Shown here one piece after another: positions 23,501-35,422 of a stretch of DNA of 64,000 bases. The stretch comes from Rattus norvegicus. Its lineage: Eukaryota; Chordata; Mammalia; Rodentia; Muridae. The notes beneath the pieces are model-generated. The model was not told the origin of the DNA, did not search any database, and saw only the letters and a list, made by a program, of their open reading frames with translations. The first letter of the stretch is position 1. Each line of letters begins with the position of its first letter. The stretch spans positions 15,735,501 to 15,799,500 of the forward strand of contig NC_086023.1 in the NCBI RefSeq assembly GCF_036323735.1. The letters run 5' to 3'. Made by a program: the position numbers and the translations under genes.

Positions 23501-24570
23501 GACTAAGGCTTTGAGCCTTTCCCTCCTCACCAATCCACTACAGCCTCTTTCTGAACTCCTGAGAAGGGGAAAAAAAGCTTCCCATTATGTCTCTCTTCTG
23601 AGGAAATTGAGACTTTAGATGCCATTAATGCATCCTGCCTAAAAGAAATGGCGTTCATTAGGTATGATCTAACAATTTCCATACAAATTTTTAACTCCTC
23701 CAATACTCTCATAGGAGCATTCTATCATCCCCAGGGAATGATGGAATGGCTCTATAGTCTGTGGTCAGTGCACCCAGAACTCTGAAGTTTTGCAATTCTG
23801 ATGCACTTGCAGTTATGATTAAAATTTTCAAGGATAAAACCTTAGACTGTACTTTGCTTTCTCTAATATTAAATGGTTACTCCAAAATCACTTTTACTTT
23901 GTTATTAGCCTAACAGGATTTCCCAAGACAAATTGATGATCATTACCATAATAAAAGCTTCTGCCCTTCCTCTGTTTTAGTGGCTAGCCCCAGATCTTTT
24001 AAGAAAAAATAAAAGGAAAAAAAATAAAAGCCCATTACCTGGGTGCCCTCAGTATTTACTGCTATAGCAAAGGGAAAAGCCATTGCAATTACTGCTCCTG
24101 GAGAAATTCTCCCATTATCCAATTCATAGTGTTGCCCCATTACCTCCCGTACCACATACATACACACATACACACTGTAAGGAACTATGTGCTATTTGGT
24201 TCTCAAAGAAGTCAATGGCCTTCTAACCTTTTCCAGTGTGTTTGAAGGTTATTTTTCTGCCTTGTTTATCAAGATCCTTTGTTAAATTTGACACGAATCC
24301 AGTTTTCCCTCTGCTCATCCATGCCTCTAGCTACTTACAGTGGAGAGCCACCCCATCTACATCCAATATGTCATATCTTACAATCCTCTGCCAGGTACCG
24401 TATCTGAGGGACATGCCCTCACCGACTGAACGTCCTCTACAGGAGTATTCAGAGCCTGTCAAGCAAGCAGATCAATCCCATTCATGCATATACACAATTC
24501 TAAAAGAACTTTCACACTTGTTTTCCCCACATCCTATAGGCTCAACTTCAGATGATAATAAAAACATACT
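23501..24570 (+). pseudogene. Retroviral RNase H and early integrase remnant
   Basis: Around 24360-24530 the frame reads HIQYVISYNPLPGTVSEGHA followed by ALTD, matching the RNase H C-terminal end and the linker to integrase in class II retroviruses. The upstream part (23540-24300) is much decayed and is assigned by position. An A-rich interruption at about 24004-24030 breaks the frame. Confidence 0.5.
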
Positions 24571-25270
24571 CCTCTTGTATATCCCAGCTTTATAATCATC
24601 AGTCATTAACCACTGATATCTCAGATCCAAAGCCCTCTATCAAATTGATGTCACTCATATTCTCTATTTTGGCTACCAAAAATATATCTTTGTCACTATT
24701 GACAAATGTGCACATTTCATATGAGCTACAGCCCAAACAAGAGAAAGCTAAAAAAAAAAAATAATAATTCACCATGTGTTCTTCACCTTTCTTATCATGG
24801 GAATTCCTCAACAAATGTTGACCCTACTCTTAGTAGCCTCCAATTCAAAGCTTTCTCACAATGGGAAATTTCCCATCAGTAGGGGAACTCTTATAATATC
24901 CAGGAATCATAGAAAGAACCCACCAAACTTTAAAAGCCCAACTTACAAAAGGAAGAATAATTGCCCCACACATATACAATTAGTAATGACCTTAACCACT
25001 CTAAATATATTTAATATTTACAAAAAGGTCAAACATCCTATCTCCCTCCCCTGACACATACCAGGAGTAACATCCCATTCTGGTATGATAATGTGATCTC
25101 TTACTTGCACTATGGAAGAGACTGTACCTCTCCTCATGACTAGAAGAAGTTTTGTTTATATCTTTCCACTGGAACACGGGGGGATGTGGAAGTGAACTTT
25201 ATAAAGGACAAAGTCTGTCTGGCACCCAAACAGGAACCCTGGGAGATGAAGAGTGGGTGAGTGGAAATTT
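24571..25270 (+). pseudogene. Retroviral integrase remnant 1
   Basis: The catalytic core is recognisable in shifting frames. YQIDVTHILYFGYQKYIFVT lies at about 24638-24700 with its first catalytic Asp at 24647-24649. A middle Asp region is near 24815. A stretch reading GIIERTHQTLKAQL at about 24903-24950 carries the catalytic Glu. The C-terminal DNA-binding part is suggested at 25110-25250. Several frameshifts and stops separate these. An integrase joins viral DNA to host DNA, and this copy cannot function. Confidence 0.7.
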
Positions 25271-26239
25271 CCAAGGGAAGTGGATAATACTAGTTCTCAG
25301 AGAAAGTGTGATCAATTGAAGATTTTGAATGAGATCTTGAAGAGTAAGCAGCTGACTTGCTCTGACAAAAATTCAATACTTCTTATGAGAAAGTTTATGG
25401 ACTAACTTCATGGATGTTAGCAGGCAAAGTTTGGGATGCTGTGCAATGCTGGCACAGAGGAAGGAATTCGAGAAAGAGCTTCCGTTGTACTTCTTCCTAG
25501 TAGTCACATTTTTCTTGAACTGCTCTAGTGGTTCTGTGCTAGATTCTCAGCTTTGGCCTACATTGTTAGTTAGCAAGTTTGGTGGGGTGAGGGTTGGGGT
25601 GAGCTGAGAGGGGTGACTGACTCTCTAACAGCATCCCTGGAAAACTCAGAGGGTAGAGCTGCCTCTGTAGGTAAGGAGAAGAAAAAAGGTCGAGCCAGCA
25701 GATAAATGCAAGGCTCCCTTCTGCCCTAATCTGATAGACTTTGAAAAGGAAAGTAAAGGGAAATCACCACTACTGTATCTCTAACGCATTTGATAGAAAT
25801 ACATTTGAAACTAATGTACATGAAACAATGGCATGGCCAGTTCTGCCACCAGCCTCCAATCCCTAGGGGAGAGAAAGACAAGGAATAAGCATTCAATACA
25901 CCTCTCCAATGCTTCATCATCATGAGGCAAAGGTGAATCTGTCAGCAGCAGTGGAATCTGTACCTTCATATCTAGTAATCTTACATCCTCCCTCCTGTGG
26001 AAAGTGATCCCCAGAGAGGACATGGGAACCTTACTCTATGGAAGTGCTACAAACATATAGGATGGCAGTTGCTGAAAATGGGTTACACTCTCCCTTTATT
26101 GAGTATATGTTTGAATCCATGACCTCTATTCTGAATACCTCACTGGACTAGGGTATAGTCTCAAGACTATTGTGAGATATATATTTTTGAGGGGTCAATT
26201 TCTAGAATGGAAGGTGGAATTTTATGATGAGCCTGAGAT
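25271..26239. other. Unassigned spacer between two integrase remnants
   Basis: No retroviral motif, LTR or open frame longer than about 70 codons was recognised. If the two integrases belong to two proviruses, this stretch should hold the boundary between them. I could not find LTR ends in it. Confidence 0.45.
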
Positions 26240-26960
26240 TCATAGACTTTTTTGTAATACAAGCCTCATGAAAACACTGTGTGCCTGCTCAGCCTGCAGG
26301 CTACTTCTGCCTTTGAGACCACTGTAGCCTGGGCATATCAACCCCCAAGCCCTTTGTGCTAAATCATCATGGCAAATAGATGTCACTGGCATTCCTGAAA
26401 TTGTGTACTTAATGTGTTCATGTCTGCAAGGATTTCTTCTCTTCTTACATTTTTGCTGTAGCACAACCCAATGAAATCATCAAGATGGTGATTGCCATTG
26501 TGAGAATGATCATAATGGTCTTTGGTGTTCCTTATGCCCTAAAGACCTTTGTCTCTGTTGGCAAGGAAGGACTGGGATATCTCCCACTTAACTGGAATTC
26601 TGCATAATCCTCAAGGCCAAGCAGTCACTGAATGGGCCCTCTCCTCTCTCAAAAGATAATTAGAGAGGGGGGATGTGAGGGACTTGTCCATTAGACAAAT
26701 TAATGGGAACATTATTTATTATGAATTTTCTAAATTTTGACAGTGTCTTCTGAGCATATAAACACTGCAGGACTATGCTGCCAAGAATAACTCCTTTGTA
26801 CCACTTACCAAAAGAAGAAAATATACCCATTTGGGTTCCTGGAAGATCCATCAAGCCCTAGACTGCTAGTGGTACAGAGAATCACTGGAGCCAGTGAGGA
26901 CAGCTTTGTAGTACCTTTTACTGACTAAGTCATACAGAGAAGAGAGAAGACCACCAGTCA
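26240..26960 (+). pseudogene. Retroviral integrase remnant 2
   Basis: A second integrase core is readable: SSWQIDVTGIPE with the first catalytic Asp at 26379-26381, then FGVPYALKT at about 26521-26550, then TGILHNPQGQAVTEWALSSL at about 26588-26650 with the Glu retained. A piece reading KEENIPIWVPGR near 26815-26850 fits the integrase C-terminal end. It overlaps in content with remnant 1 about 1.7 kb upstream but is diverged from it. It leads directly toward an env-like region, as in a normal provirus. Confidence 0.65.
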
Positions 26961-26989
26961 TAGGACAGCACCCTCCTGATAGTTGACCT

Positions 26990-27490
26990 ACAGGAGGAGG
27001 TCCACATTGATGATGACAATGCTGATGGTGAGGATGTCTCCAGTCAATCACCCCAGTGATCTGGGGAAGTCTCAAAGGTCTCATAAACCAGGTACAGAGA
27101 ATGTCTCCAGAAGGACCAGAGACAGGACCATATATCCTTTTTCTACTCATGTGTGCTATTGTAGCAGCTATTTCTCAAGTGCATACCCAGCCACTATTAT
27201 GGGCTGCCATTAGGGATCTACCCATTTTTCTCACTGTTAGTTGGGATTCCTGGTTGCCTATCATGTACAGAGGCAATCCAACAAAAGGAGAGAGCCAATT
27301 CCTCATCAACTCTACCCTAGCACTTCTATTCAGTGGGTCATTCAAGCTGGTCCTAGGAATGGTGTTTTTTTTTGTTTTGTTTTTTTTGTCTAACAGAAGG
27401 TTTATGCCCAGAGGATTTCATCCTACTTGCTCGGGTAGTTACCAGGGGCTTCTCCACCTTGGTCCAGGCTCATCAAGTTGGTGGTGACCA
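26990..27490 (+). pseudogene. Possible retroviral env leader/surface start
   Basis: An open frame (27056-27487, 143 codons) directly downstream of integrase remnant 2 has a hydrophobic segment (GPYILFLLMCAIVAAISQVH, about residues 24-43). This is followed by a Trp-Ala motif and Pro/Trp-rich residues, like the signal peptide and N-terminus of betaretroviral env. A poly(T) run at 27365-27387 then gives low-complexity Phe/Val residues. Position and composition support env. No full env is present. Confidence 0.45.
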
Positions 27491-28552
27491 GTGTGCTTTG
27501 TGTCCACCACCCTCAAATAGTAAACCCCAACAGATACCTATCTATATATGAGTCTATGTAAGGGATAAATGGGGCATTTCCTATCCCTTGAAATGTCAAA
27601 GCTCAACAGTTGTGCACATAGGTGTTCCTCTTGGAAGTCCTTAGCATTGAAATAAAAACAAAAGGAGGACCTGTAGGGGCTGTGGAAGTCAATCTTGTGA
27701 AGGAAAAAGTGGGGTGGAGAGTGAAGCACTATAGGCTCCCATGAATCCTTGAAGAGTCTGCCATACATGGCATTAGATATAAAATGGCTCCTGGCACAGC
27801 ACTGATGATTCTCCCCTTCTTCTGAGTTACCTCATCAGGCAGGGCATTCATTGGAACCCAGTGATAGTGTGGCGAGATATAATTCACTAAGGATTTAGGA
27901 GCTTGAGATTGGCTCAGACACTAATTGTAAGCTTATGGGCTAGGCAATAAACTCAGATCTGTACCCTGATGCTGGTTGGATTTCCTCGGATTCATCATGT
28001 GACTCTATTGCCTCTCACCTCCCTAGTCCACAGGACTAGCCAATGCCTATTTGGGTTCCAACCAGAAATGTCAAATATTGACCCACCTGCCAAAAAAAGT
28101 TGGCCTATCTCTTGCTGACTGGCCAAGGAGATGGAACCCTCAATGGGACAAGATTTTCTGGAGTAAATCCATGGATTGGTTGCTGCTTACCAGGCCATGT
28201 GCCACCTCCCCCAACTCCAAAGCCTCTCTGCCCTTCATGCTTATGGCTACCTTTGTTATTCTCCATTCTAACTCTGCTACTGCCCTCTCTTCTAGTCTTC
28301 CCACTACCCACCACTGAAAATTTTTTGAGTGAGAGAAACCTATTATGGACTCAACAAAGTTACGAGAACAGAAGGAATTTTCTCAAAAGGGTACCAGGAA
28401 CTTTTGACTCCTCCAGACCCCATATTTCATTCAATTTCTAACATGATGAATAAGTAAAATTGCCAAAGTCACTACCAACTACATTCTGGTACAATAGCAA
28501 ACAATTTCCAATGTAGAGACTGACGATTGTGATTATTTCTCTCCTTTATAAA
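27491..28552 (+). other. Probable env-derived debris
   Basis: The stretch lies between an env-like leader and the polypurine tract, where env would be. Two overlapping frames at 28051-28441 have hydrophobic parts but no motif I can identify. It is assigned by position only. Confidence 0.3.
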
Positions 28553-28555
28553 ACT

Positions 28556-28567
28556 AAAAAGAGGAGA
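28556..28567 (+). promoter_or_regulatory. Retroviral polypurine tract
   Basis: AAAAAGAGGAGA sits two bases before TGAAGCC, the apparent LTR start. It is the usual plus-strand primer signal. Confidence 0.6.
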
Positions 28568-28569
28568 TA

Positions 28570-29035
28570 TGAAGCCAGGGGAGTCATGGAGTCATGGGAA
28601 CATGTCTGGAGCAAGAGCTGGTTTGAAGTTTGACCAAACCCCAGAAATCTCATCTTGAAATTAACAGGAAAAGGATTTCTCCCCAGTCCTTCACTGAGCC
28701 TGCATATTCTATCCCATAGAGTCCTCCATCCTTGCCTTTCTGAGGAGTTCATGTAACCTGGCAACCAGGATGGACTCCCTTTTCTTATAATGTTATGTCC
28801 AGCAATATCTGAAATTCTATCCTATGCATGAGAAGTATCCTCAGCACTCTGGCCCTGCCATTGATGTATACTGTCTATGAAGTCCCCTACCTATTGCCTA
28901 AGTATTAAACAGCCTTTGTTCTCCCAATTAAGTGAAGTGTCATACTGAAGCCTACCTTCTTTGAGTCTGTTCTCACCAAACCTACTTGCTGCCTGAGGTC
29001 TCAGATGCCACTGTCTGGAACTGTGGTTGGCTCAC
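28570..29035 (+). repeat. 3' LTR of the retroviral remnant
   Basis: The sequence starts TG right after the polypurine tract, has a polyadenylation signal ATTAAA at 28904-28909 followed by a T-rich stretch, and may end at a CA near 29035. The right border is not proven. No matching 5' LTR was found in the window. Confidence 0.5.
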
Positions 29036-29497
29036 CATTATGGCTGTGAAAGCAGGGACAGGACCAACACTCCCTCTCCTATGAATACCATTCTTCTTCC
29101 CAACTACTTCTACCAGTGTTTCTTTTTCACTTTGATTTCTTGTATATGTGCACCAAAGTGTTTTGTTAGGGCCATTCATGGGACCATGTATACCTTGTTA
29201 CTTGCTACACCATTGAAGAAAATGTCTATCCTTCCATCATAAAAATCTTATCTGTGTATAAATCCTCAGAGAAGGATAAAGTTTCCTGAGAACCTCCCTG
29301 TTAAAGCAAGGTGTGGATGGGCCTAATCTTATGAGGATCTTATATGGTTAATTACCAATGCTATTAGTATAGGTATGCAGCAGACATATCATCCCCAGAA
29401 GCCTGAATTATACATTGTTACCCTCCCTTCCTCTACTAATTACATTATTTCTGCCCCTGCTAATACAATATTTCCTGAGCCTTTTATGAGGAAATAT
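29036..29497. other. Unassigned repeat-like DNA
   Basis: No open frame of note. Phrases such as ttgaagaaaatgtctatcct occur commonly in rodent intergenic repeats, but the family is not identified. Confidence 0.35.
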
Positions 29498-29507
29498 ACA
29501 TGTCTTA
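29498..29507. repeat. Target-site duplication, left copy (L1 at 29.5-35.4 kb)
   Basis: ACATGTCTTA lies beside the poly(T) and corresponds to ATATGTCTTA at 35413-35422, with one mismatch. Confidence 0.65.
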
Positions 29508-30255
29508 CATATTTTTTTATCTTTATTAAATTGGGTATTTACATTTTGATTGTTACTCCCCTTACCTGTTTCCGGGCCAACCTCCCCCTAACCCCTTACC
29601 TTCCCCTTCTCTATGGGTGTTCCTCTCCCCACCCTCCCTGCATTACCGCCCTCCCACCAACAGTCACTTTACTGGAGGTTCAGCCTTGAACCTCCACCTA
29701 TTGCCCAAGGAGGACCAAGGGCTTCCCCTTCCACTGGTGCCCTTATTAGGCTATTTATTGCTACCTATGAGGTTGGAGCCCAGGGTACATCCATGCATAG
29801 TCTTTCGGTAGTGGTTTCTTAGTCCTGGGAAGCTCTTGTTGGTTGGCATTATTGTTCATATGGGGTCTCAAGCCCCTTCAAGCTCTTTCAGTCCTTTCTA
29901 AGATTCCTTCAATAGGGATCCCGTTCTCACTTCAGTGGTTTAATGATGCCATTCGCCTATGTATTTGCCATATTCTGGATGTGTCTCTCAGGAGATATCT
30001 ACATCCAGTTCCTGTCGGCCTGCCCTTCTTTGCTTCATCCATCTTATCTTGTTTTGTGGCTGTATATGTATGGGCCACATGTGGGACAGGCTCTGAATGG
30101 GTGTTCCTTCTGCCTCTGTTCTAAACTTTGCCTCCCTATTCCCTCCTGAGGGTATTCTTGTTCCCCTTTTAAAGAAGGAGTGAAGCATTCACATTTTGGT
30201 CATCCTTCTTGAGTTTCATGTGTTCTGTGCATCTAGGGTAATTCGAGCATTTGGG

Positions 30256-33200
30256 CTAATATCCACTTGTCAACGAGTGCATACCATGTATGTTTTTCTG
30301 TGATTGGGTTACCTCATTCAGGTTGATATTTTCCAGTTCCATCCATTTGCCTATGAATTTCATAAAGTCATTGCTTTTGATAGCTGAGTAATATTCCATT
30401 GTGTAGATGTACCATATTTTCTGTATCCATTCCTCTTTTGAAGGGCATTTGGGTTCTTTCCAGCTTCTGGCTATTATAAATGAGGCTGCTATGAACATAG
30501 TGAAGCATGTGTCTTTGTTAAATGTTGGGGCATCTTTTGGGTATATGCCCAAGAGAGGTATAGCTGGGTCCTCAGATAGTTCAATGTCCAATTTTTTGAG
30601 GAATCTCCAGACTGATTTCCAGAATGGTTTTACCAGTCTGAAATCCCACCAACAATGGAAGAGTGTTCCTCTTTCTCCACAACCTCGCCAGCATTTGCTG
30701 TCACCTGAGTTTTTTAAATTAGCCATTCTCACTTGTGTGAGGTGAAATCCGGGGGTTGTTTTGATTTGCATTTCCCTTATGACTGAAGATGTTGAACATT
30801 TCTTTAGATGATTTTCAGCCATTCAGCATTGCTCAGCTGGGAATTCTTTGTTTAGCTCTGAATCCCATTTTTAATAGGGTTATTTGTCTTCCTGCAGTCT
30901 AACTTCTTGAGTTCTTTGTATATTTTGGATATAAGCCCTCTATCCATTGGAGGATTGGTAAAGATCTTTTGCCAATCTGTTGGCTGTCGTTTTGTCCTAA
31001 CCACAGTGTCCTTTGCCTTACAGAAGGTTTGGAGTTTTATGAGATCCCATTTGTCGATTCTTGATCTTAGAGCATAAACCATTGGTGTTTTGTTCAGGAA
31101 ATTTTCTCCAGTGCCCATGTGTTCGAGATTCTTCCCCACTCTTTCTTCTATTTGTTTGAGTGTATCTGGTTTGATGTGGAGGTCCTTGATCCATTTGGAC
31201 GTAAACTTTGTACAGGGTGATATGCATGGATCAATCTGTATTCTTCTACCTGCTGACCTCCAGTTGAACCAGCACCATTTGCTGAAAATGCTATCTTTTT
31301 TCCATTGGATGGTTTTGGCTCCTGTGTCAAAAATCAAGTGACCATAGGGGTGTGGGTTCATTTATGGGTCTTCAATTTTATTCCATTGGTCTATGTGTCT
31401 GTCTCTTTACTACCAATACCATGCAGTTTTTATCACTATTGCTCTGTAATACTGCTTGAGTTCAGGAATAGTGATTCCCCCGGAAGTCCTTTTATCGTTG
31501 AGGATAGTTTTAGCTATCCTGGCTTTCTTGTTATTCCAGATGAATTTGCAAATTGTTCTGTCTAACTCTTTGAAGAATTGGATTGGTATTTTGATGGGGA
31601 TTGCATTGAATCTGTAGATCGCTTTTGGTAAAATGGGCATTTTTGCTACATTAATCCTGCCAATCCATGAGCATGGGAGATCTTTCCATTTTCTGAGATC
31701 TTCTTCTGAGATCAAAGAGTGACATTTTTATTTCTTCTTTTGCAATCTGTATCCCTTTAATCTCCTTTTGTTGTCTGATTGCTCTGGCTAGAACTTCAAG
31801 AACTATATTGAATAAGTAGGGAGAGAGTGGGCAGCCTTGTCTAGTCCCTGATTTTAGTCGGATTGCTTCATGTTTCTCTCCATTTAGTTTAATGTTAGCA
31901 ACTGGTTTGCTGTATATGGCTTTTACTATGTTTAGGTATGGGCTTTTAATTCCTATTCTTTCCAGGACTTTTTTTAATGAAAGAGTGTTTAATTTTGTTA
32001 AATACTTTCTCAGCATCTAATGAAAAGATCAAGTTGTTTTTATCTTTCAGTTTGTTTATATAGTGGATTATGTTGTTGGTTTTCCATATATTAAACCATC
32101 CCTGCATGCCTGGGATGAAGACTACTTGATCATGGTGTTTGATTATTTTGATGTGCTCTTGGACTCGGTTTGCCAGAATTTTATTGAGTATTTTTGAGTC
32201 AATATTCATAAGGGAAATTGGTCTGAAGTTCTCTTTCTTTTTTTTTGTCTTTGTGTGGTTTAGGTATAAGAGTAATTGTGGCTTCATAGAAGGAATTCGG
32301 TAGTGCTCCATTTGTTTCAATTTTGTGGAATAGTTTGGATAATATTGGTATGAGGTCTTCTATGAAGGTCTGATAGAATTCTGCACTAAACCCGTCTGGA
32401 CCTGGGCTCTTTTTGGTTGGGAGACCTTTAATGACTGCTTCTATTTCTTTAGAGGTATGGGGTTTTTTAAATGGTTTATCTGTTCCTGATTTAACTTCGG
32501 TACCTGGTATCTGTCTAGGAAATTGTCCATTTCCTGCAGATTTTCAAGTTTTGTTGAATATAGGCTTTTGTAGTAAGATCTGACGATTTTTTGAATTTCC
32601 TCTGGTTCTGTGGTTATGTCTGCCTTTTCATTTCTGATTTTATTAATTTGGACACACTCTCTGTATGTTTTCGTTAGTCTGGCTAAGGGTTTATCTATCT
32701 TGTTGATTTTCTCAAAGAACCAACTTTTGGTTCTGTTGATTCTTTCTATGGTCCTTTTTGTTTCTACTTGGTTGATTTCAGCTCTGAGTTTGATTATTTC
32801 CTGCCTTCTACTCCTCCTGGGTGTATTTGCTTCTTTTTGTTCTAGAGCTTTTAGGTGTGCTGTCAAGCTGCTGATATATGCTCTCTCCTGTTTCTTTCTG
32901 CAGGCACTCAGAGCTATGAGTTTTCCTCTTAGCACAGCTTTCATTGTGTCCCATAAATTTGGGTATTTTGTACCTTCATTTTCATTAAATTCTAAGAAGT
33001 TTTTAATTTCTTTCTTTATTTCTTTCTTGACCAGGTTATCATTGAGTAGAGCATTGTTCAATTTCCATGTATATGTGGGCATTCTGCCCTTATTGTTGTT
33101 GAAGTCCAGCTTTAGCCTGTGGTGGTCTGATAGGATGCATGGGATTGTTTCTATCTTTCTCTATCTATTGAGGCCTGTTTTATCACCAATTATATGATCA

Positions 33201-33800
33201 ATTTTGGAGAAAGTACCATGAGGTGATGAGAAGAAGGTATATCCTTTTGCTTTAGGATAGAATGTTCTATAAATATCTGTTAAGTCCATTTGGTTCATGA
33301 CTCTCTTAGTCTGTCTATGTCACTGTTTAATTTCTGTTTCCATGATCTGTCCATTGGTGAGTGTGGGGTGTTTACATCTCCTACTATTATTGTGTGAGGT
33401 GCAATGTGTACTTTGAGCTTTAGTAAGGTTTCTTTTCTGTATGTAGGTGCCCTTGTATTTGGAGCATAGATATTTAGGATTGAGAGTTCATCTTGGTGGA
33501 TTTTTTCTTTGATGAATATGAAGTGTCCTTCCTTATCTTTCTTGATGACTTTCTGTTGTAAATCGATTTTATTCGATATTAGAATGACTACTCCAGCTTG
33601 CTTCTTCAGACCATTTGCTGGAAAGGTGTTTTCCAGCCTTTCACTCTGAGGTAGTGTCTGTCTTTCTCTCTGAAGTGTGTTTCTTGTAGGCAGCAGAATG
33701 TAGTGTCATCATTGGGTATCCAGTTTGTTAATCTATGTCTCTTTATTGGGGAGTTGAGTCCATTGATGTCGAGAGATATTAAGGAATAGTGATTGTTGTG
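30256..33800 (-). pseudogene. L1 ORF2 remnant lacking the RT active site
   Basis: ORF2 blocks are found in several frames: 30256-30822 (C-terminal Cys/His domain, CWRGCGERGTLFHCWWDF), 30852-31361, 31410-31715, 31651-32016, 31946-32320 and 32441-33082. At 31705-31712 the sequence skips about 280 bp that are present in the copy at 11058-11337. The reading passes from KMSLF straight into DLRRR, so the catalytic Ala-Asp-Asp and the following RT segment are absent. Several one-base frameshifts and stops occur as well. The endonuclease part (33090-33800) is also broken. Confidence 0.9.
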
Positions 33801-33848
33801 GAATTATATTTGTGTGCTTTTCTTCTCTTTGTTTTGTTGTCAAGGTGA

Positions 33849-34925
33849 TTATTTTCTTGCTTTTTCTATGGTGTAGCTTGCCTCTTTATGTTGGACTTTA
33901 CCATTTATTACCCTTTGTAGGGCCGGATTTGTAGAAAGATATTTCATAAATTTGGTTTTGTCATTGAATATCTTGGTTTCTCCATCTATGTTAATTGAAA
34001 GTTTTGCTGGATACAGTAACCTGCGCTGACATTTGTGTTCTCTTAAGGTCTGTATGACATCTGTCCAGGATCTTCTGGCTTTCATAGTCTCTGGTGAGAA
34101 GTCTGGTGTGATTCTGATAGGTCCGCCTTTATTTGTTACTTGACCTTTTTCCCTTACTGCTTTTAATATTCTTTCTTTGTTTTGTGCATTTGGTGTTTTG
34201 ACTATTATGTGACGGGAGGAGTTTCTCTTCTGGTCCAATCTATTTGGAGTTCTGTAGGCTTCTTGTATGTTTATGGGCATCTCTTTCTTTAGGTTAGGGA
34301 AGTTTTCTTCTATGATTTTGTTGAAGATATTTACTGGTCCTTTGAGCTGGGAGTCTTCACTCTCTTCTATACCTACTATCCTTAGGTTTGATCTTCTCAT
34401 TGAGTCCTGGATTTCCTGTATGTTTTGGACCAGTAGTTTTTTCAGTTTTACATTATCTTTGCCAGTTGTGTAGATGATTTCTATGGAATCTTCTGCTCCT
34501 GAAGTTCTCTCTTCTATCTCTTGTATTCTATTGGTGATGGTTGTATCTAAGGCTCCTTGTCTCTTCCTTTGGTTTTCTATATCCAGGGTCGTCTCCCTGT
34601 GTGCTTTCTTTATTGCTTCTATTTCCATTTTTAATTCCTTCACTTGTTTGGTTGTGTTTTCCTGGAATTCTTTCAGGGATTTTTGTAATTCCTCTATATA
34701 GACTTCTACTTGTTTATTTATGTTTTCCTGCGTTTCTCTAAGGTAGTTCTTAATGTCTTTCTTGAAGTCCTCCCTCATCATGATCAAATGTGATTTTACA
34801 TCTATATCTTGCTTTTCTGGTGTGTTTGAATATTCACTGTTTACTTTGGTGGGAGAATTGGGCTCTCATGATGCCATGTAGTCTTGGTTCCTCTTGCTTG
34901 TGTTCCTGCTCTTCCCTTTTGCCAT
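33849..34925 (-). pseudogene. L1 ORF1 with early nonsense codon
   Basis: The natural start MAKGKSRNTSKRNQDY is at 34923-34925, but codon 20 is TGA (34866-34868) where related copies have TCA. Downstream 312 codons remain open (33849-34787), covering coiled coil, RRM and C-terminal domain. The coiled-coil region differs in length from the other two ORF1 copies. Re-initiation at an internal Met could give an N-truncated protein, which is speculative. Confidence 0.85.
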
Positions 34926-35412
34926 CAGGTTGTCTCTGGTGTTACCTTGTTGTGCTATTTCTGACAGTGGCTAGACCGTCCTATAGGCCTATGTGTCAGG
35001 AGTGCTGTAGACTTGTTTTCCTGTTTTCTTTCAGCCAGTTATGGGAACATAGTGTTCTGCTTTCAGGTGTGTAGTCTTTCCTGTCTACTGTTCTTCAGCT
35101 GTTCCTATGTGCGTGTGTCCTGATTCCACCAGGTAGGTCATTTGGAGCAGAAAATTTGGTCTCACCTGTGGTCCCGTGGCTGAAGTTGCTCCTGGGGTCT
35201 GCTTTTGAGCTCTCCATGAGGGCAGCAACCAGGAGGGCTTGCACCACCTTTTCCAGGGCCCCCATGCACAGGGTTCCCAGATGGCATTAGGTGTTTTCCT
35301 CTGGAGTCAGAAATGTGGGCAGAGTGTAGTCTCTTCTGGCTTCCCAGGCATGTCTGCCCCTCTGAAGGTTTAGCTCTCCCTCCCACGGGATTTGCATGAA
35401 GGGAGCTGTTCT
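34926..35412 (-). promoter_or_regulatory. Truncated L1 5'UTR
   Basis: About 490 bp match the ORF1-proximal part of the 606-bp 5'UTR unit of the copy at 14.6-15.5 kb, with many CpG sites decayed to TG/CA. It is too short to contain a second repeat unit. Promoter activity is doubtful. Confidence 0.7.
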
Positions 35413-35422
35413 ATATGTCTTA
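35413..35422. repeat. Target-site duplication, right copy
   Basis: ATATGTCTTA matches 29498-29507 with one mismatch. Confidence 0.65.

Larger units (their letters stand above)
21620..29035 (+). mobile_element. Mosaic of decayed class II (betaretrovirus-like) endogenous retrovirus sequence
   Basis: In plus-strand order there are remnants of protease, reverse transcriptase, RNase H and integrase (22.0-25.3 kb). After about 1 kb of unassigned sequence come a second integrase piece, an env-leader-like frame, a polypurine tract and a 3' LTR. Every domain is broken by stops and frameshifts, and the RT is interrupted by a URR1-class repeat. No gag, primer-binding site or 5' LTR was recognised, although 21620-22020 could be gag/pro debris. 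Two integrase domains in one orientation mean the region cannot be a single simple provirus. It is either two insertions or one rearranged insertion. No replication-competent element is present. Confidence 0.75.
29508..35412 (-). mobile_element. Long rat LINE-1, RT-deleted
   Basis: This minus-strand L1 of 5.9 kb has its poly(A) end at about 29511-29517, a 3'UTR, ORF2 from 30256 to about 33800, ORF1 to 34925 and about 490 bp of 5'UTR. It is truncated within the 5'UTR and flanked by a 10-bp duplication with one mismatch. It carries many more lesions than the copy at 8.9-15.5 kb, including a deletion of about 280 bp that removes the RT catalytic residues. It is therefore older and dead. Confidence 0.92.

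Noticed and set aside
25271..26239. Possible LTR pair separating two proviruses
   Set aside because: No TG…CA borders, polypurine tract or polyadenylation signal in the right order could be found, so no LTR is claimed.
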